From: Albidovulum sp.
GTDB lineage: Bacteria; Pseudomonadota; Alphaproteobacteria; Rhodobacterales; Rhodobacteraceae
Direction: 5' to 3'
Length of the DNA: 37,878 nt
NCBI GenBank assembly: GCA_028823855.1
Contig: JAPPFL010000070.1
Span: forward strand, 17,388 to 55,265
Positions 21,208-30,235 of this stretch are shown piece after piece. The position numbers and the translations under genes are program-made. How positions within the stretch are numbered: position 1 is the stretch's first letter; every line of letters begins with the position of its first letter. Under the pieces are notes generated by a model, which was not told where the DNA came from, searched no databases, and saw only the letters and a program-made list of their open reading frames with translations.

Positions 21208-21936
21208 TCAAATGTGTATCGGGTCCGCGCGATGCCAGTTTTCAAGAATGCGGCCGCTTGCGTGGGGTTGCTTTGTCCAGCGGATGGCATTGATGATGAT
21301 GCGCTGAACATGGATGTTGTGATAGATTGGAAACGTTTCATGTCCCGGCCCGAAATAGAAAATCCGGCCTCGTCCGCGTTGGAATGCGCACCCGCTGCGA
21401 AAAACTTCGCCCCCCTTGAACCATGAAAGGAACAGCAGATCATCGGGCGTCGGTATGTCGAACGGCTCGCCGTACATCTCCGATTGCGGCACTTCGAAAT
21501 AAGGCGGCAAGCCTTCGGCAATTGGATGCGAAGGCGCAACGACCCAAACGCGTTCCAACTCTCCTTCCGGCAGTTCGCGCCAGGACAGATTGCAGTTGGT
21601 GCCCATGAGCCGCGTGAAAATTTTAGAGTGGTGACCGGAGTGAAGCACGATCAGCCCCATGCCGCCGAGGACTCGGCTTTGTATGCGGTCGACAAGCTGA
21701 TCCCCGACTTCCTCGTGGGCGATATGTCCCCACCATAAGAGGACATCGGTCGCGTCGAGCGTTTTCGTAGGAAGACCCTGGTCGATGTCGTCGAGGCAGG
21801 CTCTTTGTATCTCAAAGCCTTCACCCGCAAGTCCGGCCGATATCGCGCCGTCTATCCGGTCCGGGTAAATGGCGGCCACTTCCGAGTGGATTTTTTCATG
21901 ACGGCCTTCGTTCCAAATTGTTACGCAAATTGTCAT
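21208..21936 (-). CDS. ThuA-domain (trehalose-utilisation-like) protein
   Basis: The 242-residue chain begins [13 protein letters not shown] and contains [33 protein letters not shown] and F-Y-F-G-P-G-H-E, the pattern of ThuA proteins, which have a glutamine-amidotransferase-like fold. GAGGA sits seven bases before ATG 21936. In rhizobia ThuA and ThuB act with an ABC importer on trehalose, maltitol or sucrose, forming or using 3-keto sugars. Here the same pairing (ThuA with a Gfo/Idh/MocA dehydrogenase) suggests a similar route. The substrate is not determined. Confidence 0.88.
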   Translation of the reverse strand: MTICVTIWNEGRHEKIHSEVAAIYPDRIDGAISAGLAGEGFEIQRACLDDIDQGLPTKTLDATDVLLWWGHIAHEEVGDQLVDRIQSRVLGGMGLIVLHSGHHSKIFTRLMGTNCNLSWRELPEGELERVWVVAPSHPIAEGLPPYFEVPQSEMYGEPFDIPTPDDLLFLSWFKGGEVFRSGCAFQRGRGRIFYFGPGHETFPIYHNIHVQRIIINAIRWTKQPHASGRILENWHRADPIHI

Positions 21937-21962
21937 TGCAATGTCCTCGAAGGCTGGCGGAT

Positions 21963-23042
21963 TCAGCCGCTTTGGATTGATGCCCCGGAGCTGTCGAACA
22001 GATGGCATGCATTTTCCGTCACTTCCAGCCCCACCTGTTCGCCAACCTTCACCGTGATGTCGCCTTCGAGACGGGCAACGATCGATCCCTTTGGATGGTT
22101 GAACGTCAGGTATGTTTCGACGCCGAGACGCTCGACGACTGACACCTTGGCGGAAATCGCCGCCGGCAGGGCTACGAGGCGCAGGTGCTCCGGACGGATG
22201 CCAATCTTGATCCGATCGCCGTCAAAGGCGGAAAAGCCGTCCGGCAGGACGATAACCCATCCGTTGTCCGCTCGCGCCTCAACGGACCCGTCGCTCGATC
22301 GACGGACCGATGCGGATAGCAGGTTCATGCGAGGGGACCCGATAAACGTTCCGACGAAAGTGTTCGCTGGCCTCTTGTAGAGATCGATCGGAGCGGCAGA
22401 CTGCGCAACTTCTCCGTCCTTGAGCACAACGATCCTATCCGCCATCGTCATGGCTTCGATCTGATCATGCGTAACGTAAACGACGGTTGCCGCCAACTCT
22501 TGGTGAAGGCGCTGCAGTTCGGCTCTCATTTGCACGCGCAACGATGCGTCAAGATTGCTCAAAGGCTCGTCGAAGAGAATCACCGAGGGCTTTTTTATGA
22601 TCGCCCGTCCGATGGCGACCCGCTGCCTCTGCCCGCCGGACAGCGCTGCGGGACGCCGGTCCAGCAGCTCGGAAAGCTGGAGCATTTCAGCAACTTTTTC
22701 GACTTCAGCTCGAATTTCGTCTTTCGGAACCTTCTTAAGATCCAGTGAGAAACCGATGTTCTGCGCCACAGTCATGTGCGGATAAAGGGCATAGGATTGA
22801 AAGACCATGGCGATCCCGCGCTTGTCCGGCGCAACTTCATTCATGCTCTTGCCGTCGAGGAGAAACTCGCCCGCATTGATCGATTCAAGTCCGGCGATCA
22901 AGCGAAGCAGCGTTGATTTTCCGCAGCCGCTTGGCCCGACGAATACGGCGAACTCCCCGTCTTCGATTCTTATATCGACACCCTTTATGACGTCTACGGT
23001 CCCGAACGACTTTTGAACGCCGTTGAGTTCAATGGCTGCCAT
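21963..23042 (-). CDS. Sugar ABC transporter ATP-binding protein (MalK/UgpC type)
   Basis: Cytoplasmic ATPase that powers the importer. The 359-residue chain has Walker [10 protein letters not shown], the Q-loop [12 protein letters not shown], signature [14 protein letters not shown], Walker B V-I-L-F-D-E-P and the switch His in V-T-H-D-Q-I-E-A. It then has the C-terminal TOBE/OB regulatory domain (I-G-I-R-P-E-H-L). It lies 21 bases after the second permease gene and 26 before the ThuA gene. Confidence 0.96.
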   Translation of the reverse strand: MAAIELNGVQKSFGTVDVIKGVDIRIEDGEFAVFVGPSGCGKSTLLRLIAGLESINAGEFLLDGKSMNEVAPDKRGIAMVFQSYALYPHMTVAQNIGFSLDLKKVPKDEIRAEVEKVAEMLQLSELLDRRPAALSGGQRQRVAIGRAIIKKPSVILFDEPLSNLDASLRVQMRAELQRLHQELAATVVYVTHDQIEAMTMADRIVVLKDGEVAQSAAPIDLYKRPANTFVGTFIGSPRMNLLSASVRRSSDGSVEARADNGWVIVLPDGFSAFDGDRIKIGIRPEHLRLVALPAAISAKVSVVERLGVETYLTFNHPKGSIVARLEGDITVKVGEQVGLEVTENACHLFDSSGASIQSG

Positions 23043-23063
23043 GCGACAGTCCTTCCATGTTCA

Positions 23064-23978
23064 TCAGCCCTTTACTCCGCCGCCGAATGTCTGGACGAGA
23101 AAACGTCTCGCGAATCCAAAGGCTATAACGGCGGGCAAAGTGTAGATGACGGCCAACGCTGTCATGAAACCGTAGTCGAGTTGATTCACTCTCATGTAAG
23201 CGCGAAACAAACCGAGAGGCAGGGTTTGGAGTTCGGCGGAAGACAGGAAGATCAACGGCATCAGGAAGTCGCCCCAAGCTATGATGAATGCAAAGAGACC
23301 GGCCGCGCCCAAACCAGGTAGTGCGAGCGGAATCAATACTCGGCGTATCGTCTGCATTAGCGTGGCGCCATCCATCACGGCCGCTTCCTCGTAGTCTCGT
23401 GGAATCGTGTCGAAAAAAGTCTTCATGATCCAAAGAGCGAGCGGCAGTTGAGTTGCGGCCAGTACAAGAATTATTCCCAGATAGCCGTCAATGAATCCGA
23501 ATATGTGCATTGTCGGACGCACCAGGTCCGGCGGCATGACTGCGCGGACTATTCCGCCGACCACTGAGTTCGCGGTCAGCAGTACTTTGTAAAGCGGTAC
23601 TATCAGCGCCGTTGGCGGCACGACGCGAATAAGGATGATCGTGTAGAGAAAGGGCCGACGCCACCAGCCGTGACTACGCGAAAGGGCGTAGCCGCCTAGT
23701 CCGCCGAGCACCATAACTATAAGCGTCGCCGAGCCCACGATGATTAATGAATTTGCGATCCAGAGAAAGCCGTCCTGCCGAGCGAAAATGTTGATGTAGT
23801 TCTGAAGGGACCATTCCTTAGGCCATGCAAGAAACTGACTCGGTTCGGAATCGACCGAAGCGATGAACACCCAGAGAAACGGAATCGCGCAATACAGGCT
23901 AATGACCGCGAGCACGCCGTAGGCGGCCGCATCTGCCGATTTGACGCTCGCGCTATTTTTGGCCGAGCCGTTCGGCAT
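23064..23978 (-). CDS. Sugar ABC transporter permease (MalG type)
   Basis: Inner-membrane permease of 304 residues with about six hydrophobic segments and the EAA loop (E-E-A-A-V-M-D-G-A-T) that docks onto the ATPase. L-P-L-A-L-W-I-M-K-T-F-F is typical of the MalG group. Its start is two bases after the stop of the other permease gene, so the pair is probably translated together. Confidence 0.94.
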   Translation of the reverse strand: MPNGSAKNSASVKSADAAAYGVLAVISLYCAIPFLWVFIASVDSEPSQFLAWPKEWSLQNYINIFARQDGFLWIANSLIIVGSATLIVMVLGGLGGYALSRSHGWWRRPFLYTIILIRVVPPTALIVPLYKVLLTANSVVGGIVRAVMPPDLVRPTMHIFGFIDGYLGIILVLAATQLPLALWIMKTFFDTIPRDYEEAAVMDGATLMQTIRRVLIPLALPGLGAAGLFAFIIAWGDFLMPLIFLSSAELQTLPLGLFRAYMRVNQLDYGFMTALAVIYTLPAVIAFGFARRFLVQTFGGGVKG

Positions 23979-23980
23979 AG

Positions 23981-24925
23981 CTACACCTGCACTTTCAGCA
24001 GACGGACATAGCCGATTCCGATCACAACGGAAATTGCCAGCATAACGACAGCGACCGCTGAACCAAATCCGAGTTGGAACGCCGTAAAGGACTGGTTGAA
24101 AATATAGATTCCGATGATTTCGGTGGCTCCGCCGGGTCCGCCCCGCGTTAGCGCGTATACTAGCCCGAACAGCGCTATCGTTGTGACCGTTGACACCAGC
24201 ATGTAAAGGAAAATCGTAGGCATCAAGAGAGGCAATGTCAGGCGAAAGAAAATTTGCCGAGGTGTTGCCCCGTCCATTCGCGCCGCTTCGTAAAGCTCAT
24301 GCGAAATGGAACTGATTCCAGAGGTAAGCAATATCATCGCAAAGGCGATGCCGCGCCACGTATTCACGATTATGATCATCGTAAGCGGAAAAGTTACCAA
24401 CCAGTTCTGCGACGGTATGCCGAACCAAGCCACGATCTTATTGAGCGTGGCATGCTCGCCGCCGGCGAGCATCCCCACCCACATGAAGCCTGCGACGACT
24501 TCCGGCACGGCGTTCGGCATCAAGATTATTGCGTTTATCAATGGCCGAAATCGCAATGGCCGTCTGAGCAGGACCGCAGACACCAGCCCCAGAATAAACT
24601 GACCGATGATCGCCGATCCCAACACGAACCAGAATGTTACCAGCAGAGAATTCCAGAAGCCGCCGTCGGAAAAAAGGCGGACGTAGTTGCGGGTGCCGAC
24701 AAATCTCGGATTGAGCGCCGCCGGCCCTGACAGCGCCTCGTTGGTGAGACTCAGATAAATCGAATAAAAGGCAGGGTAGATTACGAAGGTGCCTAGAAGC
24801 AGCACGGATGGCGCAAGAAGCAGCTTTAGGTGCCACGCCGCCCGCCTCTGATAACCCGTCAGTGTCATTGGCGATGATCTTCCAGTGGTCGTTTCGACCA
24901 TCGGCGTATGCATGCGAAGCTCCAT
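23981..24925 (-). CDS. Sugar ABC transporter permease (MalF/UgpA type)
   Basis: Inner-membrane permease of up to 314 residues. The first membrane segment is L-L-L-A-P-S-V-L-L-L-G-T-F-V-I, and the EAA loop is E-A-A-R-M-D-G-A-T-P-R-Q. Two starts are plausible: ATG 24925 (GGAG only three bases away) and ATG 24913 (GGAG six bases away, better spacing). It partners the MalG-type permease. Confidence 0.93.
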   Translation of the reverse strand: MELRMHTPMVETTTGRSSPMTLTGYQRRAAWHLKLLLAPSVLLLGTFVIYPAFYSIYLSLTNEALSGPAALNPRFVGTRNYVRLFSDGGFWNSLLVTFWFVLGSAIIGQFILGLVSAVLLRRPLRFRPLINAIILMPNAVPEVVAGFMWVGMLAGGEHATLNKIVAWFGIPSQNWLVTFPLTMIIIVNTWRGIAFAMILLTSGISSISHELYEAARMDGATPRQIFFRLTLPLLMPTIFLYMLVSTVTTIALFGLVYALTRGGPGGATEIIGIYIFNQSFTAFQLGFGSAVAVVMLAISVVIGIGYVRLLKVQV

Positions 24926-25450
24926 CTGCTCCGCCCCGGCCTAGGCGCCGGCAAGCGGAAAAGAGGCCCGCTGAAGCTCTTGAACGAAAAATGCAAAGGA
25001 GATTCCCCGCTTGCGGCTATCGGCGCGCCAAGACAAGCTATCGGAATCGCCCTCGCAGAGCCAAGAATTCTTTGCGCCGAAGAGCGGTCCCCGGATCTTG
25101 CGTTTCAGGATCGTTTCGCTCTAGCGGAGGCACGGAGGCGGGGCGACTCTGGTCGGCGACGTCCGGGAATCGAGCCGAACGCAACGATGTCCGACGGCGA
25201 GGCGCAAATGAGCTGTGCCTGTTGCCGCTCCAGAGCTTGACGTTGAAAGGCAAGGCAGGGCGAAACGGATGCCGGCGACCTGGCGACGCGAATTTCAAGC
25301 AGCTTGGAATCCCCGGCGCCGGGACGGCGGACTCAGCGAGCGTACCGATGCATTCGCCCGGCGATGCGCCCTGGCGGCCATGCCCTAATGGATAGCCGCC
25401 AGGAATCCCGTAAGCATTTATCGGACTAGCGAACAGGAACAGCGAGCAAA
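24926..25450. other. Long intra-operon spacer between binding-protein and permease genes
   Basis: Some 525 bases with no gene lie between the binding-protein stop and the first permease. The spacer holds a nine-pair hairpin (25370-25403) and a perfect CCCGGCGCCGGG palindrome (25312-25323). Such a spacer is unusually long inside a sugar-import operon. Confidence 0.6.
25370..25403 (-). terminator. Stem-loop after the binding-protein gene (attenuator or mRNA stabiliser)
   Basis: CCTGGCGGC (25370-25378) pairs with GCCGCCAGG (25395-25403) around a 16-base loop, about 48 bases past the binding-protein stop. No U-tract follows in the direction of transcription. Stem-loops here commonly protect binding-protein mRNA so that it outnumbers permease mRNA; that role is inferred. 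Confidence 0.45.
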
Positions 25451-26746
25451 TTACTTGACGACCTCGTCTCCGAGCAAGTTCCTGCTGTACTCCACGAGAA
25501 TCTCTTGCGCTCCCGCAGCATCGGTTTCTTTTCGAAGCAGAGCTTCCGTGGCGCGGGCCACGCCTTCCGAGACAACCGAAAATCCGGTCGCGGTTCTGAG
25601 AAACACGCCATCATCGACATTGCTGTGAATTGGAACGAGTGCCGCGAGCTTCTGAAAGTCGGCGCTTTCGGCCGCATCCCTTCGGCCTGGAATGTTGCCG
25701 AGTTTTTCTGCATAGGCAACCGTTGCCTCGACGCTGCCGAGTTCAAGCAGCACCTTTTTCGCAAGTTCCAGGTTCGAGGATATCGAGCTGACTCCCCAGG
25801 GGCTGTCAACATCTACCAGAACGTATTGTCCGTCGTTCTGCCCCGGTACGGCCCATGTTCCAACAGCCTCCGTGACGTTGGGGATGGGATTGCGCGATTC
25901 CGGGCCCCAATCATATATGTAGCACCATGTACCGCATGTCGTCGCAGCCAAGTCGCCTTCAGGAAACATAATATATTTTGGTATGATCCAAGGCTCCGGC
26001 CCGAGAAGGGGATCGATGGGCATCAGATCGTTGTTGATCAATTCGGCATAAAAGGCGAAGACGTCCCTAATTCCCGGGCCGGTAAGATTGAGGGTACCGT
26101 CGTCATTGGCGATTTGCGGCGTCGAGCTGCCCATTACCAGATAGGTGAATCCTTCTCCGAACGCCCCGCCGCCCCAAGTTACGCCGGCGGGAAACATCAG
26201 TCCGAAAGCTCCTGTCTTCGACTTGATTTCCTTCGCGCGATCTAGCAATTCCTGCCAGTTCTTCGGTTGCTCGGTTGAAATTCCGGCTTCTTCAAGAATG
26301 TCGCGGCGGAAGTAGATCTGCTGCACGTTCACCATTGCCGGCAGAACGTAGATTTCGCCATCGCTGGCCGTAACCAGGGTTTTGGCGACATCGAAAAGGT
26401 GCTCGTACCCATCCCAGCCCTTCAACGCTTCACCGATCGGCGCTAGGTATCCTGCGGCCACCATGTCGGCCACGTCCTGGCCGCGCGGGGCGGTAAAGAG
26501 GTCCGGCGCGTTGCCTGCGCGCAGCTCCGTCAGGATTTTTGTTAGGTAGTCCTTTTCCGGTGCCGGGTATTCAACGACCTCGATCGCAACTCCGTGCTTC
26601 TCTTCGATGGCAGGCACGACTTTCATCAGAGCGTCAATTCGCGCCTGCCGGTGTTCCGCGATTCGAATTGTTTGAGCAGATGCGAAGCTTGTGATTGCCA
26701 AAAGGCTTGCAACGTAAAATCCAATCAACGACAGTCTTTGAAACAT
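25451..26746 (-). CDS. Sugar ABC transporter substrate-binding protein
   Basis: Periplasmic family-1 (MalE/UgpB-like) binding protein of 431 residues. The signal peptide is M-F-Q-R-L-S, then a hydrophobic core, then S-F-A-S-A before Q-T-I. The mature part has R-A-G-N-A-P-D-L-F-T, the V-L-P-A-M-V-N-V-Q-Q-I-Y-F-R-R-D region and W-Q-E-L-L-D-R-A-K-E-I. ATG 26746 has a strong AGGAGGAAACG leader; the upstream in-frame extension to 26845 is not coding. It is the first gene of the operon, behind the promoter and operator at 26796-26823. Confidence 0.95.
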   Translation of the reverse strand: MFQRLSLIGFYVASLLAITSFASAQTIRIAEHRQARIDALMKVVPAIEEKHGVAIEVVEYPAPEKDYLTKILTELRAGNAPDLFTAPRGQDVADMVAAGYLAPIGEALKGWDGYEHLFDVAKTLVTASDGEIYVLPAMVNVQQIYFRRDILEEAGISTEQPKNWQELLDRAKEIKSKTGAFGLMFPAGVTWGGGAFGEGFTYLVMGSSTPQIANDDGTLNLTGPGIRDVFAFYAELINNDLMPIDPLLGPEPWIIPKYIMFPEGDLAATTCGTWCYIYDWGPESRNPIPNVTEAVGTWAVPGQNDGQYVLVDVDSPWGVSSISSNLELAKKVLLELGSVEATVAYAEKLGNIPGRRDAAESADFQKLAALVPIHSNVDDGVFLRTATGFSVVSEGVARATEALLRKETDAAGAQEILVEYSRNLLGDEVVK

Positions 26747-26795
26747 CGTTTCCTCCTGTTTCCTGTGATTGACTCCCAACATGATATGCATTAGC

Positions 26796-26823
26796 ACTAT
26801 ACACGTATTCACAAATTCTGCAA
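26796..26823 (-). promoter_or_regulatory. Predicted sigma-70 promoter of the sugar-import operon
   Basis: On the minus strand, TTGCAG (26823-26818) and TATAGT (26801-26796) are separated by 16 bases, about 50 bases before the binding-protein ATG. The LacI-like palindrome at 26798-26811 fills the spacer and overlaps the -10 box, which fits repression. Confidence 0.5.
26798..26811 (-). promoter_or_regulatory. LacI-type operator, promoter-proximal copy
   Basis: On the minus strand TGAATACGTGTATA matches the upstream site TGTATACGTTTACA at 11 of 14 positions. It is an imperfect palindrome centred on CG, as LacI/GalR sites are. Confidence 0.5.
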
Positions 26824-26902
26824 TAAAATTCGATGATCCTATCATTCATAAAAAATGCTAATAAAAACAATTTACTATTTATGGAAAAAAAAGAAAATTT
26901 TG

Positions 26903-26916
26903 TGTATACGTTTACA
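26903..26916. promoter_or_regulatory. LacI-type operator, copy near the oxidoreductase gene
   Basis: TGTATACGTTTACA is palindromic except at one symmetric pair (TGTA-ACGT-TACA), with the central CG typical of LacI/GalR operators. It lies 28 bases before the ATG of the oxidoreductase gene and about 105 bp, centre to centre, from the other site. Confidence 0.6.
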
Positions 26917-26943
26917 ATTTTCGGCGTTTGAGGTGCCTTGACG

Positions 26944-27951
26944 ATGTCTGAAATCCTGCGCATGGCAATTGTCGGTACCGGATCGAAAGCAGTCGAATAT
27001 GCAAGAAGCTGGTTGCAGATGCCCGGCGTTTCGATCGCCGCCGCGGCAGATATAGACGGTGCTGCGCGGGACAGGTTCGGAAAACTCTGCGTCCAGACCG
27101 GCCATGCAAAGCCGAAATTCTTCGACAGCATCCAGTCACTGCTACTGAACTGCAGTCACGAACTTGATGCCGTCTATGTATCGACGCCTCACGCGTTTCA
27201 TGCAGAGTGCGCTATCGCGGTCGTGAGTGACGGCCTTGATTTGCTGCTTGAAAAACCGATGGTCATAGCCGTCGACGAGGCCCAAGAACTCATAGACGCG
27301 CGTGAGCGGTCGAATTCAACGGTTGTGATTGCGTACCAGGGAAGCCTTTCGCCCTTGGTCCGCGACACTCGGGAGCGCGCCGCGTCCGGCGAATTCGGCG
27401 AATTGCTGAGCATTTCGGGGAGCATATGGGAAAACTGGGCCGAGCAATATAGCGGCCAATGGAAGCAAAAACCTGAAATTTCCGGAGGCGGGTTCATGTT
27501 CGACACGGGTGCCCACATGATGAATACCGTGAGCCTGCTGGCGGGATCCGATTTTGACAGGGTTTCCGCATATATGAACAGCAGAGGCCGCCTCGTCGAC
27601 GTTGTCAGCGTTGTCGCGGGGCGGCTGAAAGGCGGCGCGCTCGTCACATTCAATGCTATAGGAGAAGCGCCATTCGATTACGCGTCGCTTATCCTACTGT
27701 ATTTTACAAATGCTACCGTTCGCATCGACGCTTGGGGGCGGTGGCGGGATATCATCTCCCCAGATGGCGCTGTTGATCATGACGAGGCAGAGATCGTCGA
27801 CAATCCCCTCCTGGCATTCATGGCTATTCGCGAGGGGCGCATGCAAAACCACTCCTCGGTAGAACATGGAATGCGGTTGGCGAAACTCTGGGACGCCATC
27901 AAGACTTCGGCGGCAAGCGGCGGCGACCCCGTTTCAATTTCCGACGCCTAG
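26944..27951 (+). CDS. Gfo/Idh/MocA-family oxidoreductase
   Basis: NAD(P)-dependent sugar or polyol dehydrogenase family. From ATG 26944 it has 335 residues; GAGGTG lies eight bases upstream, while TTG 26938 is too close to that site. The N-terminal Rossmann fold has M-A-I-V-G-T-G-S-K-A-V-E. Further family marks are A-V-Y-V-S-T-P-H-A-F-H and the E-K-P-M motif (L-L-L-E-K-P-M), whose Lys is catalytic. In the C-terminal domain, G-G-G-F-M-F-D-T-G-A-H-M-M-N carries the conserved Asp and His. It diverges from the ABC operon and shares its control region. With ThuA it probably oxidises the imported sugar, possibly at C3, but the substrate is unknown. Confidence 0.92.
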   Translation: MSEILRMAIVGTGSKAVEYARSWLQMPGVSIAAAADIDGAARDRFGKLCVQTGHAKPKFFDSIQSLLLNCSHELDAVYVSTPHAFHAECAIAVVSDGLDLLLEKPMVIAVDEAQELIDARERSNSTVVIAYQGSLSPLVRDTRERAASGEFGELLSISGSIWENWAEQYSGQWKQKPEISGGGFMFDTGAHMMNTVSLLAGSDFDRVSAYMNSRGRLVDVVSVVAGRLKGGALVTFNAIGEAPFDYASLILLYFTNATVRIDAWGRWRDIISPDGAVDHDEAEIVDNPLLAFMAIREGRMQNHSSVEHGMRLAKLWDAIKTSAASGGDPVSISDA

Positions 27952-29212
27952 TCAAGCTAGGAGATCGGGGCCACCGAAAGATGCGCGCCAGCGATCCAGA
28001 CTTACATTTAGCTCGATGAAACGGCCTGTTTCGCAGCGGGTATCCTGAATTTCGGCAAATTCGACAATTCTCCGGGCAAAGAGAGAACGCCCAGGATCAG
28101 GCATCGCATTTCATGATGTGCGAAATCGGAATATTCGAAACAGGATCAGAAGGGATTTCAGGCAAAGGGCTGCCCGTGCCGGTAAATCGGTAGCGCCGTT
28201 CCAGAGCTGATCACTCGCTAAACCGCAGTGCAGGTGAACCGACCAGGACCGAAACGCTGCGCTACGGCCCAGGCGATGCGGCGCTTGAAATATTTGCGCC
28301 GACGAAAATCGGGGCGCCGGAGGCGCTGGCCTTGGCTGGGTCCGCCGCTTTCGGGAATCCTAAAGTGGCCTAGGGCCCGCGGCGCTGCACGGCTTCGATT
28401 GCGAAGAGATTGGGCGGTTCAGATGCCCGCCGTAGATGCGGTCGGCCATATTCGGACTCAGCAAAGGCAGGATCTATCCAGCTGAGTCCTCAACGAGGCG
28501 CAGTCGGCCAACAAGCTCTTTTCCGGGCTGTTTCCCGCCATGCCGTGGAAGACCTTGTCCCTTTGCCAACAAAGGATATCGCCGTTGCAATCGACCAAAG
28601 GAAGCTACTCAATTCGGACAACGCATAACAATTCCTCTCAAATTCGTTCGTAGTTTCCGGAAACCTGCAAGAATTCCGTGGCGTTGGCCGCGCTTTCGGC
28701 GCGACGATTTCACTATGCGCGAGATAGCCGCGACAAACCGAAGGCGAGTCGCCTCCGAGACCGAACATCCATCGGCGCCGCCCGAAAGTGAATTGGACGG
28801 TATGCCGCGAAGCCATCGCTGGAAAGACCGCCAACAGGCGGCCGGGGCAAATTTCCGAATGGATTGAGTTGCTAAAAATGCCCCGCCGTGCGCGAATCCG
28901 TCGATGTTCTATAAATGTTTCACGTGAAACAATGAATTTACTTCCCCTATGTTCAATACGCTTGGAGCCTAAGATTCAACGAGTTATTGCGGGATATTAG
29001 GCAGAAATTCGATCGGCGGGTTTCGGTTCCAATCGCCGGCGGGAAGCAGCCGATTCCTGCGTCGTCTGTCCGAACGCCTCATCATCGGTCGAAATCGGGC
29101 GGAAGCCGAAACAGTGAAGCAGTATTTGCATCTTGGGCGCGGCATTCTATCCGGGAGGAATTCAATTGCTGGAAGGCTGATTCAACTCGAAAGCAAAACC
29201 TGCTTTCACGTC
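27952..29212. other. Non-coding 1.26 kb spacer containing parS
   Basis: I see no gene on either strand. Short frames lack ribosome binding sites and family likeness. The one clear element is the parS site at 28916-28931. Confidence 0.6.
28916..28931. promoter_or_regulatory. parS: parS centromere-like site (ParB binding site)
   Basis: TGTTTCACGTGAAACA is a perfect 16-bp palindrome identical to the bacterial chromosomal parS consensus. ParB loads here, spreads as a CTP-dependent clamp and, with ParA, segregates the replication origin. The parAB genes are not in the window. It is the only such site I found here. Confidence 0.9.
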
Positions 29213-30235
29213 TCAAAGCGTTCTCGTGTAAAGGCCCGAGTAAATCTGTCCCAATGTTCGCGCATCGAAAAGAGAAGATACCGAGGCTCCCTGAGATATA
29301 TTCCTGATCGCTCTCGTAAACAGCGGTGCGGTTGGAAGAATGCGAATTTTTTCCGTTGCGAGCGTGGCTTCCGTCGGCTCGATGGAGTCGGTTATGGCAA
29401 GGCTCTTGAGTTTGGATTTGTCGATTAGAGATTCGGCATCGTTGGAAAGCACGCCGTGCGTAATGTAGCCATGGACTTCTCTGGCGCCCCGCTGCAGTAG
29501 AATCTCGGCCGCCTTGCACAGCGTGCCTGCGGTATCGCAGATGTCGTCGACGATTATGCAAATGCGATCGTTAACGTCGCCTATGACCGTCATTTCCGCA
29601 ACTTCACCGGCTACTGCGCGGCGCTTGTCGACGACTGCAAGCCCGACTTTTAGGCGTTTCGCAAGTTCGCGAGCCCGCTCAACTCCGCCCACATCGGGCG
29701 ACACGACTGTAAGGTCCTCCGGATACGAGTGAAATCTATTGCATACATCTAGCGCGAACAGCGGCGATGCATACAGATTATCAACCGGAATATCGAAAAA
29801 GCCCTGAATTTGAGCCGAATGCAAATCCATGGTCAAAACCCGGGAAATCCCCGCTCTAGCGATCAGGTTGGCAACGAGCTTTGCGGATACCGGCGTTCTG
29901 GCCCTCGTGCGCCGATCCTGTCTCGCATATCCGAAATATGGGATAACCGCGGTAATTCTCGATGCGGATGACCGTCGCAGCGCGTCGGCGATAATCAAGA
30001 TTTCCATCAAATGGTCGTTTGCGGGCTTTGACGTGGGCTGGATGATAAACATGTCCTCGCCGCGAACGTTTTCGTAGACTTCGACGTAGACTTCCTGATC
30101 GTTGAACCTCTCCACCCTTGCATCGACGAGGCTGATGTCCTCGGTCAGGTGGTCCGACATGTGCTGCGCGATTTCGGTCGCGAGGGCGCGGTTTGCATTT
30201 CCGGAAATCAATTTCATTTCAAATCTGGATTTCAT
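29213..30235 (-). CDS. prs: Ribose-phosphate pyrophosphokinase (PRPP synthetase)
   Basis: Makes PRPP from ribose 5-phosphate and ATP for nucleotide, histidine, tryptophan and NAD synthesis. The 340-residue chain has the family N-terminus K-L-I-S-G-N-A-N, the ATP-binding flexible-loop region [24 protein letters not shown], and the PRPP loop [11 protein letters not shown]. The start at 30235 has AAGGA seven bases upstream; an inner ATG at 30217 (M-K-L-I-S-G) is the start most relatives use. The C-terminal end after Y-S-G-L-Y is slightly long. The gene is monocistronic here. Confidence 0.97.
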   Translation of the reverse strand: MKSRFEMKLISGNANRALATEIAQHMSDHLTEDISLVDARVERFNDQEVYVEVYENVRGEDMFIIQPTSKPANDHLMEILIIADALRRSSASRITAVIPYFGYARQDRRTRARTPVSAKLVANLIARAGISRVLTMDLHSAQIQGFFDIPVDNLYASPLFALDVCNRFHSYPEDLTVVSPDVGGVERARELAKRLKVGLAVVDKRRAVAGEVAEMTVIGDVNDRICIIVDDICDTAGTLCKAAEILLQRGAREVHGYITHGVLSNDAESLIDKSKLKSLAITDSIEPTEATLATEKIRILPTAPLFTRAIRNISQGASVSSLFDARTLGQIYSGLYTRTL

